64,000 nt of DNA. It comes from Streptomyces sp. NBS 14/10. GTDB lineage: Bacteria; Actinomycetota; Actinomycetes; Streptomycetales; Streptomycetaceae. Numbering within the stretch: position 1 is the stretch's first letter; every line of letters starts with the position of its first letter. Below, one piece after another: positions 15,913 to 24,320 of this stretch. Under the pieces are notes generated by a model. That model was not told the DNA's origin. It saw nothing but the letters and a program-made list of their open reading frames with translations, and made no database searches. The translations under genes were made by a program, and so were the position numbers. The stretch is taken from the NCBI RefSeq assembly GCF_002224125.1, contig NZ_NCSM01000070.1, forward strand, positions 1 to 64,000. Reading direction: 5' to 3'.

Positions 15913-16839
15913 CTAGCCGACCGTGACGACGATCTTGCCGCGGGTGTGGCCCTCCTCGTTGAGGCGGTGCGCGTCGGCGGTCTTCTCCAGGGGGAAGACG
16001 GACGAGACCTCCACGCCGAGGGCGCCGCGCTCGGCGATATCGGTGAGGTCCTGGAGGTCGTTCGGGTCGGGCCGGCAGAAGACATAGCGGCCGCCGAGGG
16101 CGAGGACCGCCTGGTCGGCGATGGAGGCCAGCCGCCCGCCCGGGGCCAGCAGCGGGACGGATTCGGTGAGCGCTTCGCCGCCGACGGAGTCGAAGACGGC
16201 GTGCACCCCTCCGGGGGCCAGCGTCCGTACCCGGTCGCGGAGCCCGTCCCCGTAGATGATCGGCTCGGCGCCCAGCGAGCGCAGGTATTCGTGGTTGCGC
16301 TCGCTGGCGGTGCCGATGACGCGGGCGCCGAGGTGCCTGGCCAGCTGGACGGCCAGGGAACCGACGCCGCCCGCGGCGGCGTGCACCAAAACGGTGTCGC
16401 CCTCGGCCACCTTCAACGCCTTGACCAGCGTCTGGTACGCCGTGAGGCCCGCCAGCGGAATGCCCGCGGCCTGCGTGAACGTGAGGTTCCGCGGCTTGCG
16501 GGCGAGCGTGCGCAAGGGGGCGGCGACGTATTCGGCGAAGGTGCCCCGGGACAGGAAGTCCTCGCGGACGTATCCGATCACCTCGTCGCCCGCCGCGTAC
16601 TCGGTCACCGCCGGGCCGGTCCGCTCGACGACGCCCGCGACGTCCCAGCCCGGGACGACCGGGAAGACGGCCTCCAGGACGGAGTCCAGATAGCCCGCCC
16701 GGGCCTTCCAGTCGACCGGGTTGACGGCCGCGGCCCTGACCTTGACCAGGACGGTGTCGGGGCCGACCTTGGGCTCGCGGACCTCCCCGTACTCCAGGAC
16801 CTCGGGGCCGCCGTAGCGGCGGTAGGTGATGGCCTTCAT
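15913..16839 (-). CDS. Zinc-independent NADPH:quinone-oxidoreductase-like MDR enzyme
   Basis: A 308-residue medium-chain dehydrogenase/reductase. The N-terminal GroES-like part runs MKAITYRRYGGPEVLEYGEV and AAAVNPVDWKARAG; the Rossmann part has the AXXGXXG-type motif AAAGGVGSLAVQLARHLGARV. The zinc-binding cysteines of alcohol dehydrogenases are absent, so it belongs to the quinone oxidoreductase branch. Likely reaction is NADPH-dependent reduction of quinones or activated alkenes. The ATG at 16839 has AGGAGCG in good position. Its leader carries three 8-bp repeats, each with a Shine-Dalgarno-like AGGA. No operon partner. Confidence 0.9.
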   Translation of the reverse strand: MKAITYRRYGGPEVLEYGEVREPKVGPDTVLVKVRAAAVNPVDWKARAGYLDSVLEAVFPVVPGWDVAGVVERTGPAVTEYAAGDEVIGYVREDFLSRGTFAEYVAAPLRTLARKPRNLTFTQAAGIPLAGLTAYQTLVKALKVAEGDTVLVHAAAGGVGSLAVQLARHLGARVIGTASERNHEYLRSLGAEPIIYGDGLRDRVRTLAPGGVHAVFDSVGGEALTESVPLLAPGGRLASIADQAVLALGGRYVFCRPDPNDLQDLTDIAERGALGVEVSSVFPLEKTADAHRLNEEGHTRGKIVVTVG

Positions 16840-16851
16840 GGGGCGCTCCTT

Positions 16852-16875
16852 GCGTTCCTGCGTTCCTGCGTTCCC
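16852..16875 (-). repeat. Triple 8-bp repeat with Shine-Dalgarno-like cores in the oxidoreductase leader
   Basis: Read on the minus strand the leader contains GGGAACGC, AGGAACGC and AGGAACGC in tandem, 13-36 bases before the start codon and just before the real ribosome site AAGGAG. Slippage here could tune translation; this is inference. Confidence 0.5.
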
Positions 16876-16967
16876 GCGCGGTGTGCGGGCCGGACGGCGA
16901 GCGCGGCCGGAGCCCGCGCTCCCGTCTTCGACGCTCCCGCGCCCGCCGACCCGGCGCAAACCGGGGG

Positions 16968-17219
16968 CTAGCCCACGCTGATGTTGCGGCAGGTGGAGCC
17001 GCCGCTCTTGGCGACGACGCTGCGTCCGACGGGGATGGCGGAATCGCCCCCGCCGCCCCTGCTGTCGCAGTCGCTCTTCTGCACGGCTACCCCATATTCG
17101 TCGCCATAGGGGTCTCCGTGCGTCGTCGACTGCTGCGCCTGGGCCGCGTGGACCCCGCCGATGGCCATGGCGGCGGCAACGGAAGCGCCCAGAACCATGG
17201 CTCGAATCATTCTCGTCAT
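16968..17219 (-). CDS. Small secreted protein of unknown function
   Basis: An 83-residue protein with a clear signal peptide (MTRMIRAMVLGASVAAAMAI, cleavage probably after HAAQA). The mature part of about 55 residues has two cysteines (KSDCDSRGGG and GGSTCRNISVG) that could form one disulfide. GGCAGG lies before the ATG at 17219. I do not recognise the family. It is transcribed away from the acyl-CoA operon, and the operator at 17337-17354 lies in the shared 217-bp divergent region, so it could be co-regulated. Confidence 0.7.
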   Translation of the reverse strand: MTRMIRAMVLGASVAAAMAIGGVHAAQAQQSTTHGDPYGDEYGVAVQKSDCDSRGGGGDSAIPVGRSVVAKSGGSTCRNISVG

Positions 17220-17336
17220 CAGACCTGCCTTTCTGACATGCACGCCGTCGGCGTTCGCCCGCAGCCTGCCGAGCGGCGTCTTGCGACCAGGCCAACGACA
17301 CGGCCGCGTACCGCGAACGGCCCAGCACTGGACTCC

Positions 17337-17354
17337 ATACCGACTGGTCGGCAT
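17337..17354. promoter_or_regulatory. TetR-type operator candidate before the phosphotransferase/acyl-CoA dehydrogenase operon
   Basis: ATACCGACTGGTCGGCAT is palindromic apart from one base pair (core CCGAC-TG-GTCGG). The 13-mer CATACCGACTGGT that begins at 17336 recurs, inverted, before the SDR gene (22932-22944). It lies 83 bp before the ATG at 17437. Confidence 0.7.
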
Positions 17355-17436
17355 CATGATGCGGGACCGTCCGATCACCCGCCCGTTCACCCGCCCCGCG
17401 CCCGCCCGCAGCACCCCCAACGGAGGCAGAGACCCG

Positions 17437-18468
17437 ATGAACTCAGGCAATCCGCCAGGACTCGACCTCGAACGGCTCCGCGCCCATCTGGACGCTGAGC
17501 GGCCGGGGCTGGTGCGCGGGCCACTGCGTGCCGAGCTGATCGAGGGCGGGCGGTCGAATCTCACCTATACGGTTGACGACGGCGCCGCCCGCTGGGTCGT
17601 ACGCCGCCCGCCGCTGGGCCATGTGCTGGCCACCGCCCACGACATGCGGCGCGAGCACCGCGTGATCGGCGCGCTGCACCCGACCAGCGTGCCCGTGCCG
17701 GAGCCGGTGCTGCTGTGCGAGGACGAGTCGGTCCTCGGATCGCCTTTCTACGTCATGGAGTTCGTCGAGGGCACGCCGTACCGCACGGCCGAACAGCTCA
17801 CCCCCCTCGGCCCGGAGCGCACCCGCCGTGTCGTGCTCGGCCTGGTGGACACCCTGGTCGGGCTGCACGCCGTCGACCCGGCCGCCGTCGGCCTGGCCGA
17901 CTTCGGGCGCCCGGACGGGTTCCTGGAGCGGCAGCTGCGCCGCTGGGGCAAGCAGTTGGCCGCCTCCCGCAACCGTGAGCTGCCCGGGATCGACGAGCTG
18001 CACGAAGCGCTCGGCAAGGCCCTGCCCGCCGCCGGTTCTTCTGGCACCCCCACCGTCGTACACGGCGACTACCGGCTGGACAACGTGCTCGTGGGCGACG
18101 ACGACCGGATCAAGGCGATTCTCGACTGGGAGATGTCCACGCTCGGCGATCCGCTGACCGACCTGGGCCTGCTGGTGATGTACAGCGAGCAGGAGGATTC
18201 ATCCGACTCGCCGATCAGCACGATCAGCGGCGCCCCCGGCCACCCCGCGCCGCGCGAGCTGATCGAGCGGTACGCGGCCGGCTCGGGCCGCGATGTCGGC
18301 GGCGTCGCCTGGTACACCGCGTTCGCCTACTTCAAGCTCGCCGTGATCCTCGAAGGCATCCACTACCGGTTCACCCTCGGCCAGACCGTCGGCGCCGGCT
18401 TCGACCGGATCGGCGAAGTCGTCCCGGTGTTCGTCGAGAGCGGCCTCACCACGCTACGGAAGGGCTGA
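17437..18468 (+). CDS. Aminoglycoside-phosphotransferase-fold kinase, ACAD10/11-associated type
   Basis: A 343-residue APH-family kinase. The nucleotide region is LIEGGRSNLTYTV, the lid and hinge FYVMEFVEGTPYR, the catalytic loop VVHGDYRLDNVLV, and the metal motif AILDWEMSTLGDPLTDLG. These proteins are fused to or encoded beside acyl-CoA dehydrogenases of the ACAD10/11 group, which handle 4-hydroxy fatty acids by phosphorylation then elimination. Here the acyl-CoA dehydrogenase starts eight bases downstream, so that role (phosphorylating a hydroxyacyl-CoA) is the best inference. GGAGG precedes the ATG. Regulation by the TetR at 19703 through the palindrome at 17337 is likely. Confidence 0.9.
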   Translation: MNSGNPPGLDLERLRAHLDAERPGLVRGPLRAELIEGGRSNLTYTVDDGAARWVVRRPPLGHVLATAHDMRREHRVIGALHPTSVPVPEPVLLCEDESVLGSPFYVMEFVEGTPYRTAEQLTPLGPERTRRVVLGLVDTLVGLHAVDPAAVGLADFGRPDGFLERQLRRWGKQLAASRNRELPGIDELHEALGKALPAAGSSGTPTVVHGDYRLDNVLVGDDDRIKAILDWEMSTLGDPLTDLGLLVMYSEQEDSSDSPISTISGAPGHPAPRELIERYAAGSGRDVGGVAWYTAFAYFKLAVILEGIHYRFTLGQTVGAGFDRIGEVVPVFVESGLTTLRKG

Positions 18469-18475
18469 GACAGCC

Positions 18476-19690
18476 ATGGACTTCGCATTCGACGCCCGTA
18501 CCGAGGAGCTGCGGGCCAAGCTGCTCGCCTTCATGGCGGAGCATGTCCACCCGGCCGAGGCGGTGGCCGAGGAGCAGCGCGCCCGGCTGGACTCCCCCTG
18601 GCTGACCCCGCCGGTCGTCCAGGAGCTCAAGGCGGAGGCGCGTAAGCAGGGCCTGTGGAACCTGTTTCTGCCCGACGCCGAGCTCGGCGCGGGGCTGACC
18701 AATCTCCAGTACGCCCCGCTCGCCGAGATCACCGGCCACAGCCCCCAGCTGGCCCCCACCGCCCTGAACTGCGCCGCCCCGGACACCGGGAACATGGAGG
18801 TGCTGGCCCAGTTCGGCACCGAGCAGCAGCGCGAGCAGTGGCTGGAGCCGCTGCTCGCGGGCGAGATCCGCTCCGCGTTCGCGATGACCGAGCCCGAGGT
18901 CGCCTCGTCCGACGCGACCAACATCGAGACCCGGATCGAGCGGGACGGCGACGACTACGTCATCACCGGCCGCAAGTGGTACATCTCCGGGGCGATGAAC
19001 CCGGACTGCAGGATATTCATCGTCATGGGCAAGACCGATCCGGACTCCCCCGACGTCCGCCGTCAGCAGTCGATGGTGCTGGTGGAGCGGGAGACCGAGG
19101 GCGTCGAGGTGCGCCGGGCCATGCGGGTCTACGGCTACGAGGACCACTACCACGGCGGCCACGCCGAGGTGGTCTTCCACGGTGTGCGCGTCCCGGCCAC
19201 CAACCTGATCGGGGAGGAGGGCGGCGGCTTCGCCATCGCCCAGGCCCGGCTCGGCCCCGGCCGTATCCACCACTGCATGCGGCTGATCGGGATGGCCGAG
19301 CGCGCGATCGAGCTGATGTGCCGCCGGGCGGTGTCCCGTACGGCCTTCGGCAAGCCGCTCGCCCGGCAGGGCCAGGTCCACGCGTGGATCGCGGATGCGC
19401 GGGTGGCCGTCGAGCAGCTGCGGCTGCTGGTGCTCAAGACGGCCTGGCTGATGGACACCGTCGGCAACCGGGCGGCGCACACCGAGATCCAGGCCATCAA
19501 GATCGCCACCCCGCGTACGGTCGTCGACATCCTGGACCAGGCGGTGCAGCTGCACGGCGCGGGCGGGGTCAGCCAGGACTTCCCGCTGGCCGAGCTGTGG
19601 GCCGCGGCGCGGACGCTGCGGCTCGCGGACGGGCCGGACGAGGTGCACCAGCGGTCGCTGGCGCGGCGGGAGCTGAAGAAGTACCTGTAA
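18476..19690 (+). CDS. Acyl-CoA dehydrogenase, ACAD11-like
   Basis: A 404-residue flavin enzyme. Signatures are FAMTEPEVASSDATNIET (FAD/substrate region), GRKWYISGAMNPDC, LGPGRIHHCMRLIGMAERA, and the C-terminal QLHGAGGVSQDFPLAELW with RTLRLADGPDEVH. It should oxidise a long-chain acyl-CoA to the 2-enoyl-CoA in the cytoplasm, passing electrons to ETF. It begins eight bases after the phosphotransferase stop, making a two-gene operon that corresponds to the two domains of human ACAD10/11. It converges with the TetR gene; only 12 bp separate the stops. Confidence 0.94.
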   Translation: MDFAFDARTEELRAKLLAFMAEHVHPAEAVAEEQRARLDSPWLTPPVVQELKAEARKQGLWNLFLPDAELGAGLTNLQYAPLAEITGHSPQLAPTALNCAAPDTGNMEVLAQFGTEQQREQWLEPLLAGEIRSAFAMTEPEVASSDATNIETRIERDGDDYVITGRKWYISGAMNPDCRIFIVMGKTDPDSPDVRRQQSMVLVERETEGVEVRRAMRVYGYEDHYHGGHAEVVFHGVRVPATNLIGEEGGGFAIAQARLGPGRIHHCMRLIGMAERAIELMCRRAVSRTAFGKPLARQGQVHAWIADARVAVEQLRLLVLKTAWLMDTVGNRAAHTEIQAIKIATPRTVVDILDQAVQLHGAGGVSQDFPLAELWAAARTLRLADGPDEVHQRSLARRELKKYL

Positions 19691-19702
19691 CAACCCGCCG
19701 GG

Positions 19703-20296
19703 TTACGGCCGCAGGGCGCGCAGCAGCAGATCGGCGAGGTGGTCGGCGACCTGCTGCGGGTTAAGCGGTCCGTCGGGGCGGTACCAGGTGCCCAGGTGGT
19801 GGACCGAGCCGAAGTGGTAGTCCACCACCAGGTCGGCCGGGGTGTCCGAGCTGAACACCCCGGCCCGCTGGCCCTCCTCCACCAGGGCGCGGAACCGCTC
19901 GTGGTAACGCCGCCGCTCCGCCCGTACCTGCTTGTGCTTCTCCGGGCTGAGATGGTGCATGGACCGGAAGAAGATCGTCGCGTCGTCGAGGTTGTCGATG
20001 GTGGTGACGACGACGTCGGCCGCCGCGTCGCGCAGCCGCTGCTCGACGGGCGCGTCCGCGTCCGCGAAGGCGTCCAGGCGCTCCTGTTGCAGCCGCAGCA
20101 CCCGCCCGTAGATCTCGTGCAGCAGATCGTCCTTGGAGCCGAAGTAGTGGTAGAGGGCGCCCTTGGTGACCCCGGCCGCCTCGACGATCTCCTGGACGGA
20201 GGTCCGGTCGTAGCCGCGCTCGGCGAAGAGGCGGGTGGCCGCGGCCAGCAAGCGCTGTGGCACCGGTTTCCCGTCGCCGTCCCTCATTCTGGCCAT
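19703..20296 (-). CDS. TetR-family regulator of the acyl-CoA module
   Basis: A 197-residue repressor with N-terminal helix-turn-helix (RLLAAATRLFAERGYDRTSV, then EIVEAAGVTKGALYHYFGSK) and an all-helical ligand domain. AGGTGG lies before the ATG at 20296. It is the last gene of a leftward run SDR - acyl-CoA ligase - TetR and meets the acyl-CoA dehydrogenase operon head on. By its sequence (KGALYHYFGSKDDLL, MHHLSPEKHKQVRAERR) it belongs to the group that senses acyl-CoA. I infer that it binds the TACCGACTGGT sites before both operons (17337, 22931) and perhaps at 35166. Confidence 0.9.
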   Translation of the reverse strand: MARMRDGDGKPVPQRLLAAATRLFAERGYDRTSVQEIVEAAGVTKGALYHYFGSKDDLLHEIYGRVLRLQQERLDAFADADAPVEQRLRDAAADVVVTTIDNLDDATIFFRSMHHLSPEKHKQVRAERRRYHERFRALVEEGQRAGVFSSDTPADLVVDYHFGSVHHLGTWYRPDGPLNPQQVADHLADLLLRALRP

Positions 20297-20332
20297 CTGG
20301 TCGCCACCTGCCTCTCGTCGGTGCCGGGTTCG

Positions 20333-21997
20333 CTACTCCCGGGGGCTCCGCGCCTTCCGCAGCTCCCGTCGGAGGATCTTGCCACTGGCCGTCTTGGGCA
20401 GCTCGGGCAGGATCTCTATCCGGCGCGGATACTTGTACGCCGCGAGCCGCCGCGCGCAGTACGAGGTCAGCTCCTCCGGCGCCACTTCGGCGCCCGGCCG
20501 CAGGCTGATGTACGCCTTGACCGTCTCCCCGCGGTACGGGTCGGGGACGCCGACGACGGCCGCCTCGCGCACGGCGGGGTGGGTGTACAGCACGTCCTCG
20601 ACCTCGCGCGGCCACACCTTGAAGCCCGAGGCGTTGATCATGTCCTTCTTGCGGTCGACGACGTACAGCCAGCCGTCCGGGTCCATGAAACCGATGTCCC
20701 CGGTGCGCAGCTCCCCATCGGGCAGAGACGCCGCGCTCGCCTCCGGCGCCCGCCAGTAGCCCGGCACCACCATGGGACCGCGCACCGCGATCTCGCCCGG
20801 CTCGCCGAACGGCACGTCCCGGCCCTCGTCATCGATGATGCGCACCACCGAGTCCGGTCCGGGCAGACCGACCGCCAGGGTGCCCGAGACCGGGTCGACG
20901 GGGGCCCGGGTGCCGGGCGGAACGCTGGCGCAGGGGGCGGTGCACTCGGTCAGGCCGTAGCCGTTCTTGAGGTAGAGGCCGAAGTCGGCCTCGAACCGCT
21001 CGACCAGCGCGGGCGGCAGCGGGGCCCCGCCCGAGGAGACGAGCTGGAAGGACGCGAAGTGGTCGCGGGTCACCTTCGGGTGGGCCATCAGCGCCATGAA
21101 GGCGGTGGAGGGGCCGACGGTGTAGCCGGGGCGGTACTCGGCGAAGGCGTCGAGGACGACGCCCGGCTCGAAGCGGTAGGCCATGGCGAGGGTCCCGGCG
21201 TCCGCGATGGAGGCGGCCAGCTCACAGACCATGCCGGTGATGTGGAACAGCGGCGCGAGCACGAAGATCGTCGACCCGTCGGGCATCTCGTGGCCGACAT
21301 GCTGCCGGTCGGCGTTGTAGGAGATGTTGCCGTGGGTGTTCAGGGCGCCCTTGGGGGTACCGCTGGTCCCCGAGGTGTAGCTGATCAGCGCGATGTCGTC
21401 GAGGCCGGGCTCCGGCACATCCGGCCGCGCCGCGCCGCTGCGGGCCGCCGCGAGCAGATCGTCGGTGTCCTCGGGCGCGGGGATGCGCCGATGGGTGAGG
21501 ACGCGGACGTCGTCGCGGGTCTGGAAGTCGTACGCGTCGGCGGTGAGCGCGATGCGTACGGAGGAGGAGGCGGCGGCCGTTTCGCGCGCGTACTCCTCCC
21601 AGGCGTGGCCCGAGCACACCAGGGCGCTCACCTCGGCGTCGGCCAGGATGTGGCCGAGCTCGCCCCCCTTGTACATGGGGTTGACCGGCACCACCGTGCC
21701 GCCCGCCTTCCACGCGCCGAGCAGGGCGAGCACGAAGTGCGGGGTGTTCTGCAGCATGATCGCGAGCCGGTCACCGGGCCTGAAGCCCCGCGCGGCGAGA
21801 TGTCCGGCGATGCCGTCGGAGAGCTCATCGGCCTCCCGGTAGGTCACCTGCCCGTCGAAGTAGGCGAGCGCGGCCCGGTCGGGCCTGGTCCGCACGGCGT
21901 CCCGGAAGGCGTGCAGCACGCTGGGCCGGGGATGGATCGGTTGGCGCTGCACCTCGTTGAGCTGAGCGAGCCATGGCTTGTCCTGGTACGAGGTCAT
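20333..21997 (-). CDS. Long-chain acyl-CoA synthetase / fatty-acid-CoA ligase
   Basis: A 554-residue ANL-family adenylating enzyme. Core motifs in order: ISYTSGTSGTPKGA (A3, phosphate loop), APLFHITGM (A4), NGYGLTECTAP (A5), GELRTGDIGFMDPDGWLYVV (A7), DRKKDMINASGFKVWPREVE (A8) and LPKTASGKILRREL (A10 lysine). It activates a fatty acid to acyl-AMP then acyl-CoA. It sits 36 bp upstream of the TetR gene and 73 bp after the SDR gene, the middle of the leftward acyl-CoA operon. Chain length cannot be read from sequence by eye. Confidence 0.94.
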   Translation of the reverse strand: MTSYQDKPWLAQLNEVQRQPIHPRPSVLHAFRDAVRTRPDRAALAYFDGQVTYREADELSDGIAGHLAARGFRPGDRLAIMLQNTPHFVLALLGAWKAGGTVVPVNPMYKGGELGHILADAEVSALVCSGHAWEEYARETAAASSSVRIALTADAYDFQTRDDVRVLTHRRIPAPEDTDDLLAAARSGAARPDVPEPGLDDIALISYTSGTSGTPKGALNTHGNISYNADRQHVGHEMPDGSTIFVLAPLFHITGMVCELAASIADAGTLAMAYRFEPGVVLDAFAEYRPGYTVGPSTAFMALMAHPKVTRDHFASFQLVSSGGAPLPPALVERFEADFGLYLKNGYGLTECTAPCASVPPGTRAPVDPVSGTLAVGLPGPDSVVRIIDDEGRDVPFGEPGEIAVRGPMVVPGYWRAPEASAASLPDGELRTGDIGFMDPDGWLYVVDRKKDMINASGFKVWPREVEDVLYTHPAVREAAVVGVPDPYRGETVKAYISLRPGAEVAPEELTSYCARRLAAYKYPRRIEILPELPKTASGKILRRELRKARSPRE

Positions 21998-22070
21998 GAG
22001 GGCGGCCCTGTCTGCTCGGGGGACTTGTCTGCTCGGGGGATGGGGGTGCGGGGGCGTCCGTACGGTCGGA

Positions 22071-22865
22071 TCAGCCGGCGGCCTCTTCGACCTTGCGCTG
22101 GAGGTGGTTCATGTGGGTGAGCCAGCGGTCGGTGTCGGTGGCGCGGGCCGCGTAGTACTCGGCGACCTCGGGGTGCGGAAGGATCAGGAAGCGCTCCTGC
22201 GCGATCCCGTCGAAGAGGGCGTCGGCGACCTGCTCGGGCTCGATCGCCGTGGGCACGAGGACGATGTCGCCGGTGGCCCCGGTGGCGCGCAGCATATCGG
22301 TGCGGACGCCCTGCGGGCAGATCGCGTGGACGCTGACGCCGCGGTGGCGGTAGGTCGTGGACAGCCATTCGGCGAAGGCGAGCGCGGCGTGCTTGGACAC
22401 GCTGTACGGGGCCGAGCCGACCATGGTCAGCAGACCGGCGGCGGAGACGGTGGAGACAAAGCGGCCGCCTCCGCGCTCCAGCCACTCGGGCAGCAGCTCA
22501 CGGGCCGCCCGGACATGCGCCATGACGTTGACGTCCCAGGCGTCCGCCCACAGCAGCTCGTCGGCCTCGGGCCCGCCGACGGGGGCGACGCCGGCGTTGG
22601 CGCAGTAGATGTCGATGCCCCCACCGAGCGCCGCCCGCGCCTCGGGCACCACACGGGAGGCGTCGCCCGGCACGGCCAGCGCGCCGATCTCGTCGGCGAC
22701 GGCCTTCGCCTTGTCGACGTCGAGGTCGTTGACCACGACGCGCGCGCCCTCGGCGGCGAAGCGCCGGGCCAGCGCGGCACCGATACCGCCTCCCGCCCCG
22801 GTGACCACGGTTCGCGCGCCACGCACGGCGTTCCCACGTACGGCGTCTCCACGCACGGTATCCAC
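22071..22865 (-). CDS. Short-chain dehydrogenase/reductase
   Basis: A 264-residue classical SDR. The cofactor motif is VVTGAGGGIGAALARRF, the NAG motif CANAGVAP, the catalytic Ser in VSTVSAAGLLTMVG and the YxxxK pair in APYSVSKHA. DLDV after the second beta strand favours NAD(H). The start is the GTG at 22865, with AAGGAG five bases upstream; an overlapping ATG is out of frame. The first 16 residues contain three imperfect repeats (VRGDAVRGNAVRGA) encoded by 15-bp DNA units. As first gene of the SDR - ligase - TetR operon it probably oxidises or reduces a hydroxyacyl or ketoacyl intermediate. The operator candidate lies 67 bp upstream. Confidence 0.9.
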   Translation of the reverse strand: MDTVRGDAVRGNAVRGARTVVTGAGGGIGAALARRFAAEGARVVVNDLDVDKAKAVADEIGALAVPGDASRVVPEARAALGGGIDIYCANAGVAPVGGPEADELLWADAWDVNVMAHVRAARELLPEWLERGGGRFVSTVSAAGLLTMVGSAPYSVSKHAALAFAEWLSTTYRHRGVSVHAICPQGVRTDMLRATGATGDIVLVPTAIEPEQVADALFDGIAQERFLILPHPEVAEYYAARATDTDRWLTHMNHLQRKVEEAAG

Positions 22866-22930
22866 GCATGCTCCTTCGGCCGGGGGTCGACTGCGTCACT
22901 CAGCCGCGTCGCTCAGCTGCTCGGCAGACT

Positions 22931-22944
22931 AACCAGTCGGTATG
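22931..22944. promoter_or_regulatory. TetR-type operator candidate before the SDR/acyl-CoA ligase operon
   Basis: On the minus strand the site reads CATACCGACTGGTT. The first 13 bases are identical to the site before the phosphotransferase gene (17336-17348). It lies within the 119-bp gap between the LysR stop and the SDR start, in a locally A+T-richer stretch that should hold the promoter. Confidence 0.7.
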
Positions 22945-22984
22945 TGTAAACGGAAGGGGCACGACACGGTACGGAAGGGACGAT

Positions 22985-24034
22985 CTACCGGCCCTCCCCG
23001 CCCCCGCCCGGCTTCTTCATCACGCTCCGCCAGCGGGCGTTCTCGCCCGCCAGGGCGTCCCACAGGACGTTGAGCGGATGGGCGGCGTCCCACGCGGTGC
23101 GCTCCCCGCCGCGTACGAACACCCCGACCAGCACGGCCAGATCCGGCCCGAGGTCATCCGCCAGCTGGAGCGTCCGCAGCCCCGCGCCGCTCTGCAGCCG
23201 CCCGTCGGCGACCGCTTCGCCGATCCCCTGGGTCACCAGCACACAGCCGCGCAGCACGCCCGAGGAGAGCAGTTCCAGGCCGTACTGCACGGTGTCGATC
23301 TCGGCCGCGATATGCAACTCCTGGCGGTAGCGGGCGCCGAACCAGCCGCGTAGAAAGCCGGGTATCAGGCCGTCGGCGGAGACCGCGAGCGGCAGCCCGG
23401 GGAGTTCGCGGACCGAGAGCCCGGGGCCCGGCAGCTCGTCCTCGGCGAGGTTGGTCACCAGGGAGAGCCCGCTGCGCCGCCACTCCATCACCTCGAAGCC
23501 GTCCAGCCGGCTGTCCCCGTCCCCGGTGGTCAGCACGGAGCCGCAGACCAGGTCGAGTTCCTTGGAGCCGAGCCGGTCCAGCAGATCGCGGGTGCGCACA
23601 TGCTCGACCTTGAGCTCCACGCCACGGCTCTCGAAGTCTTCGGTGACCAGTTCCACGGCGCCCAGCAGAAAGCCGAGGGTGTAGCGGGTGGAGCCCACGT
23701 TCAGCCGGCTGCCGAGCCGGCGGCGGCAGCCGTGCACCGAGTCCAGCCAGTCCTGCAGCGTGCCGCGCGCGAGTTTGGCCAGAGCTTCCCCGGTGGGGGT
23801 GAAGAGCACGTTACGGCTCCGGCCGCGCTTGAGTACGAGCGGTTCACCGCACAGCGCGCCGAAGTTCCGGTTCATGGTGTCGAGTTGTTTCTGAACGCTG
23901 GACTGTTCCCGCCCCAGCAGCCGGGCCGCGCCCAGTGCGGTACCCGCCTCGTGGACCGCGAGCAGCGTGCGGAGCTGGTCCATCGTGGTGTCGAGCAGTG
24001 CCGTGGGGTACTGCCACCGGGGGTTTAAGGGCAT
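22985..24034 (-). CDS. LysR-family transcriptional regulator
   Basis: A 349-residue regulator. The N-terminal winged helix is TTMDQLRTLLAVHEAGTALG followed by AARLLGREQSSVQKQLDTMN, and the effector domain follows, with a typical RLNVGSTRYTLGFLLGAVEL start and ELDLVCGSVLTTGDGDS. It is slightly longer than the usual 300 residues because of the N-terminal MPLNPRWQYPTALLD and a C-terminal basic tail. GGAAGG precedes the ATG at 24034. LysR proteins normally regulate a neighbour; the closest are the SDR operon downstream and the acylase upstream, both on the same strand, so no divergent target is obvious. The 24035-24262 stretch holds its promoter. Confidence 0.88.
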   Translation of the reverse strand: MPLNPRWQYPTALLDTTMDQLRTLLAVHEAGTALGAARLLGREQSSVQKQLDTMNRNFGALCGEPLVLKRGRSRNVLFTPTGEALAKLARGTLQDWLDSVHGCRRRLGSRLNVGSTRYTLGFLLGAVELVTEDFESRGVELKVEHVRTRDLLDRLGSKELDLVCGSVLTTGDGDSRLDGFEVMEWRRSGLSLVTNLAEDELPGPGLSVRELPGLPLAVSADGLIPGFLRGWFGARYRQELHIAAEIDTVQYGLELLSSGVLRGCVLVTQGIGEAVADGRLQSGAGLRTLQLADDLGPDLAVLVGVFVRGGERTAWDAAHPLNVLWDALAGENARWRSVMKKPGGGGEGR

Positions 24035-24262
24035 GCCGGCCTTCCGCTCCGAGCCTACGAATTCCGGCTTCGCAGCATAGTCCAATGGGCTTCGGCAAAC
24101 TGATCGGGAGAACAGCGGCAGCTTTCTTGAGATTTGTATTCGGGAATTCGGCCGACCGTATTCCGCCGGGGGATTCGGCAATTCCCGCAGCAGCCGACAG
24201 CAGCAGCCGACGACGACGGCAGCGGACAAGGACGGCGCGGATCGGGCACGGCCGACGCACCG
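24035..24262. promoter_or_regulatory. Promoter region of the LysR gene
   Basis: A noticeably A+T-rich stretch for this genome (around 24060-24180, including TTTCTTGAGATTTGTATT). No specific box could be fixed; it lies between the LysR start and the acylase terminator. Confidence 0.35.
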
Positions 24263-24300
24263 GCGCCGCGGCGGGCCGTTGTATCGGCCCGCCGCGGCGC
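24263..24300 (-). terminator. Perfect 15-bp stem hairpin downstream of the acylase gene
   Basis: GCGCCGCGGCGGGCC pairs with GGCCCGCCGCGGCGC across an eight-base loop (GTTGTATC). It lies 20 bases beyond the stop of the leftward acylase gene. There is no U-tract, as is usual in streptomycete terminators. Confidence 0.8.
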
Positions 24301-24320
24301 GAGGTTGGGGCGCGAGGCCG

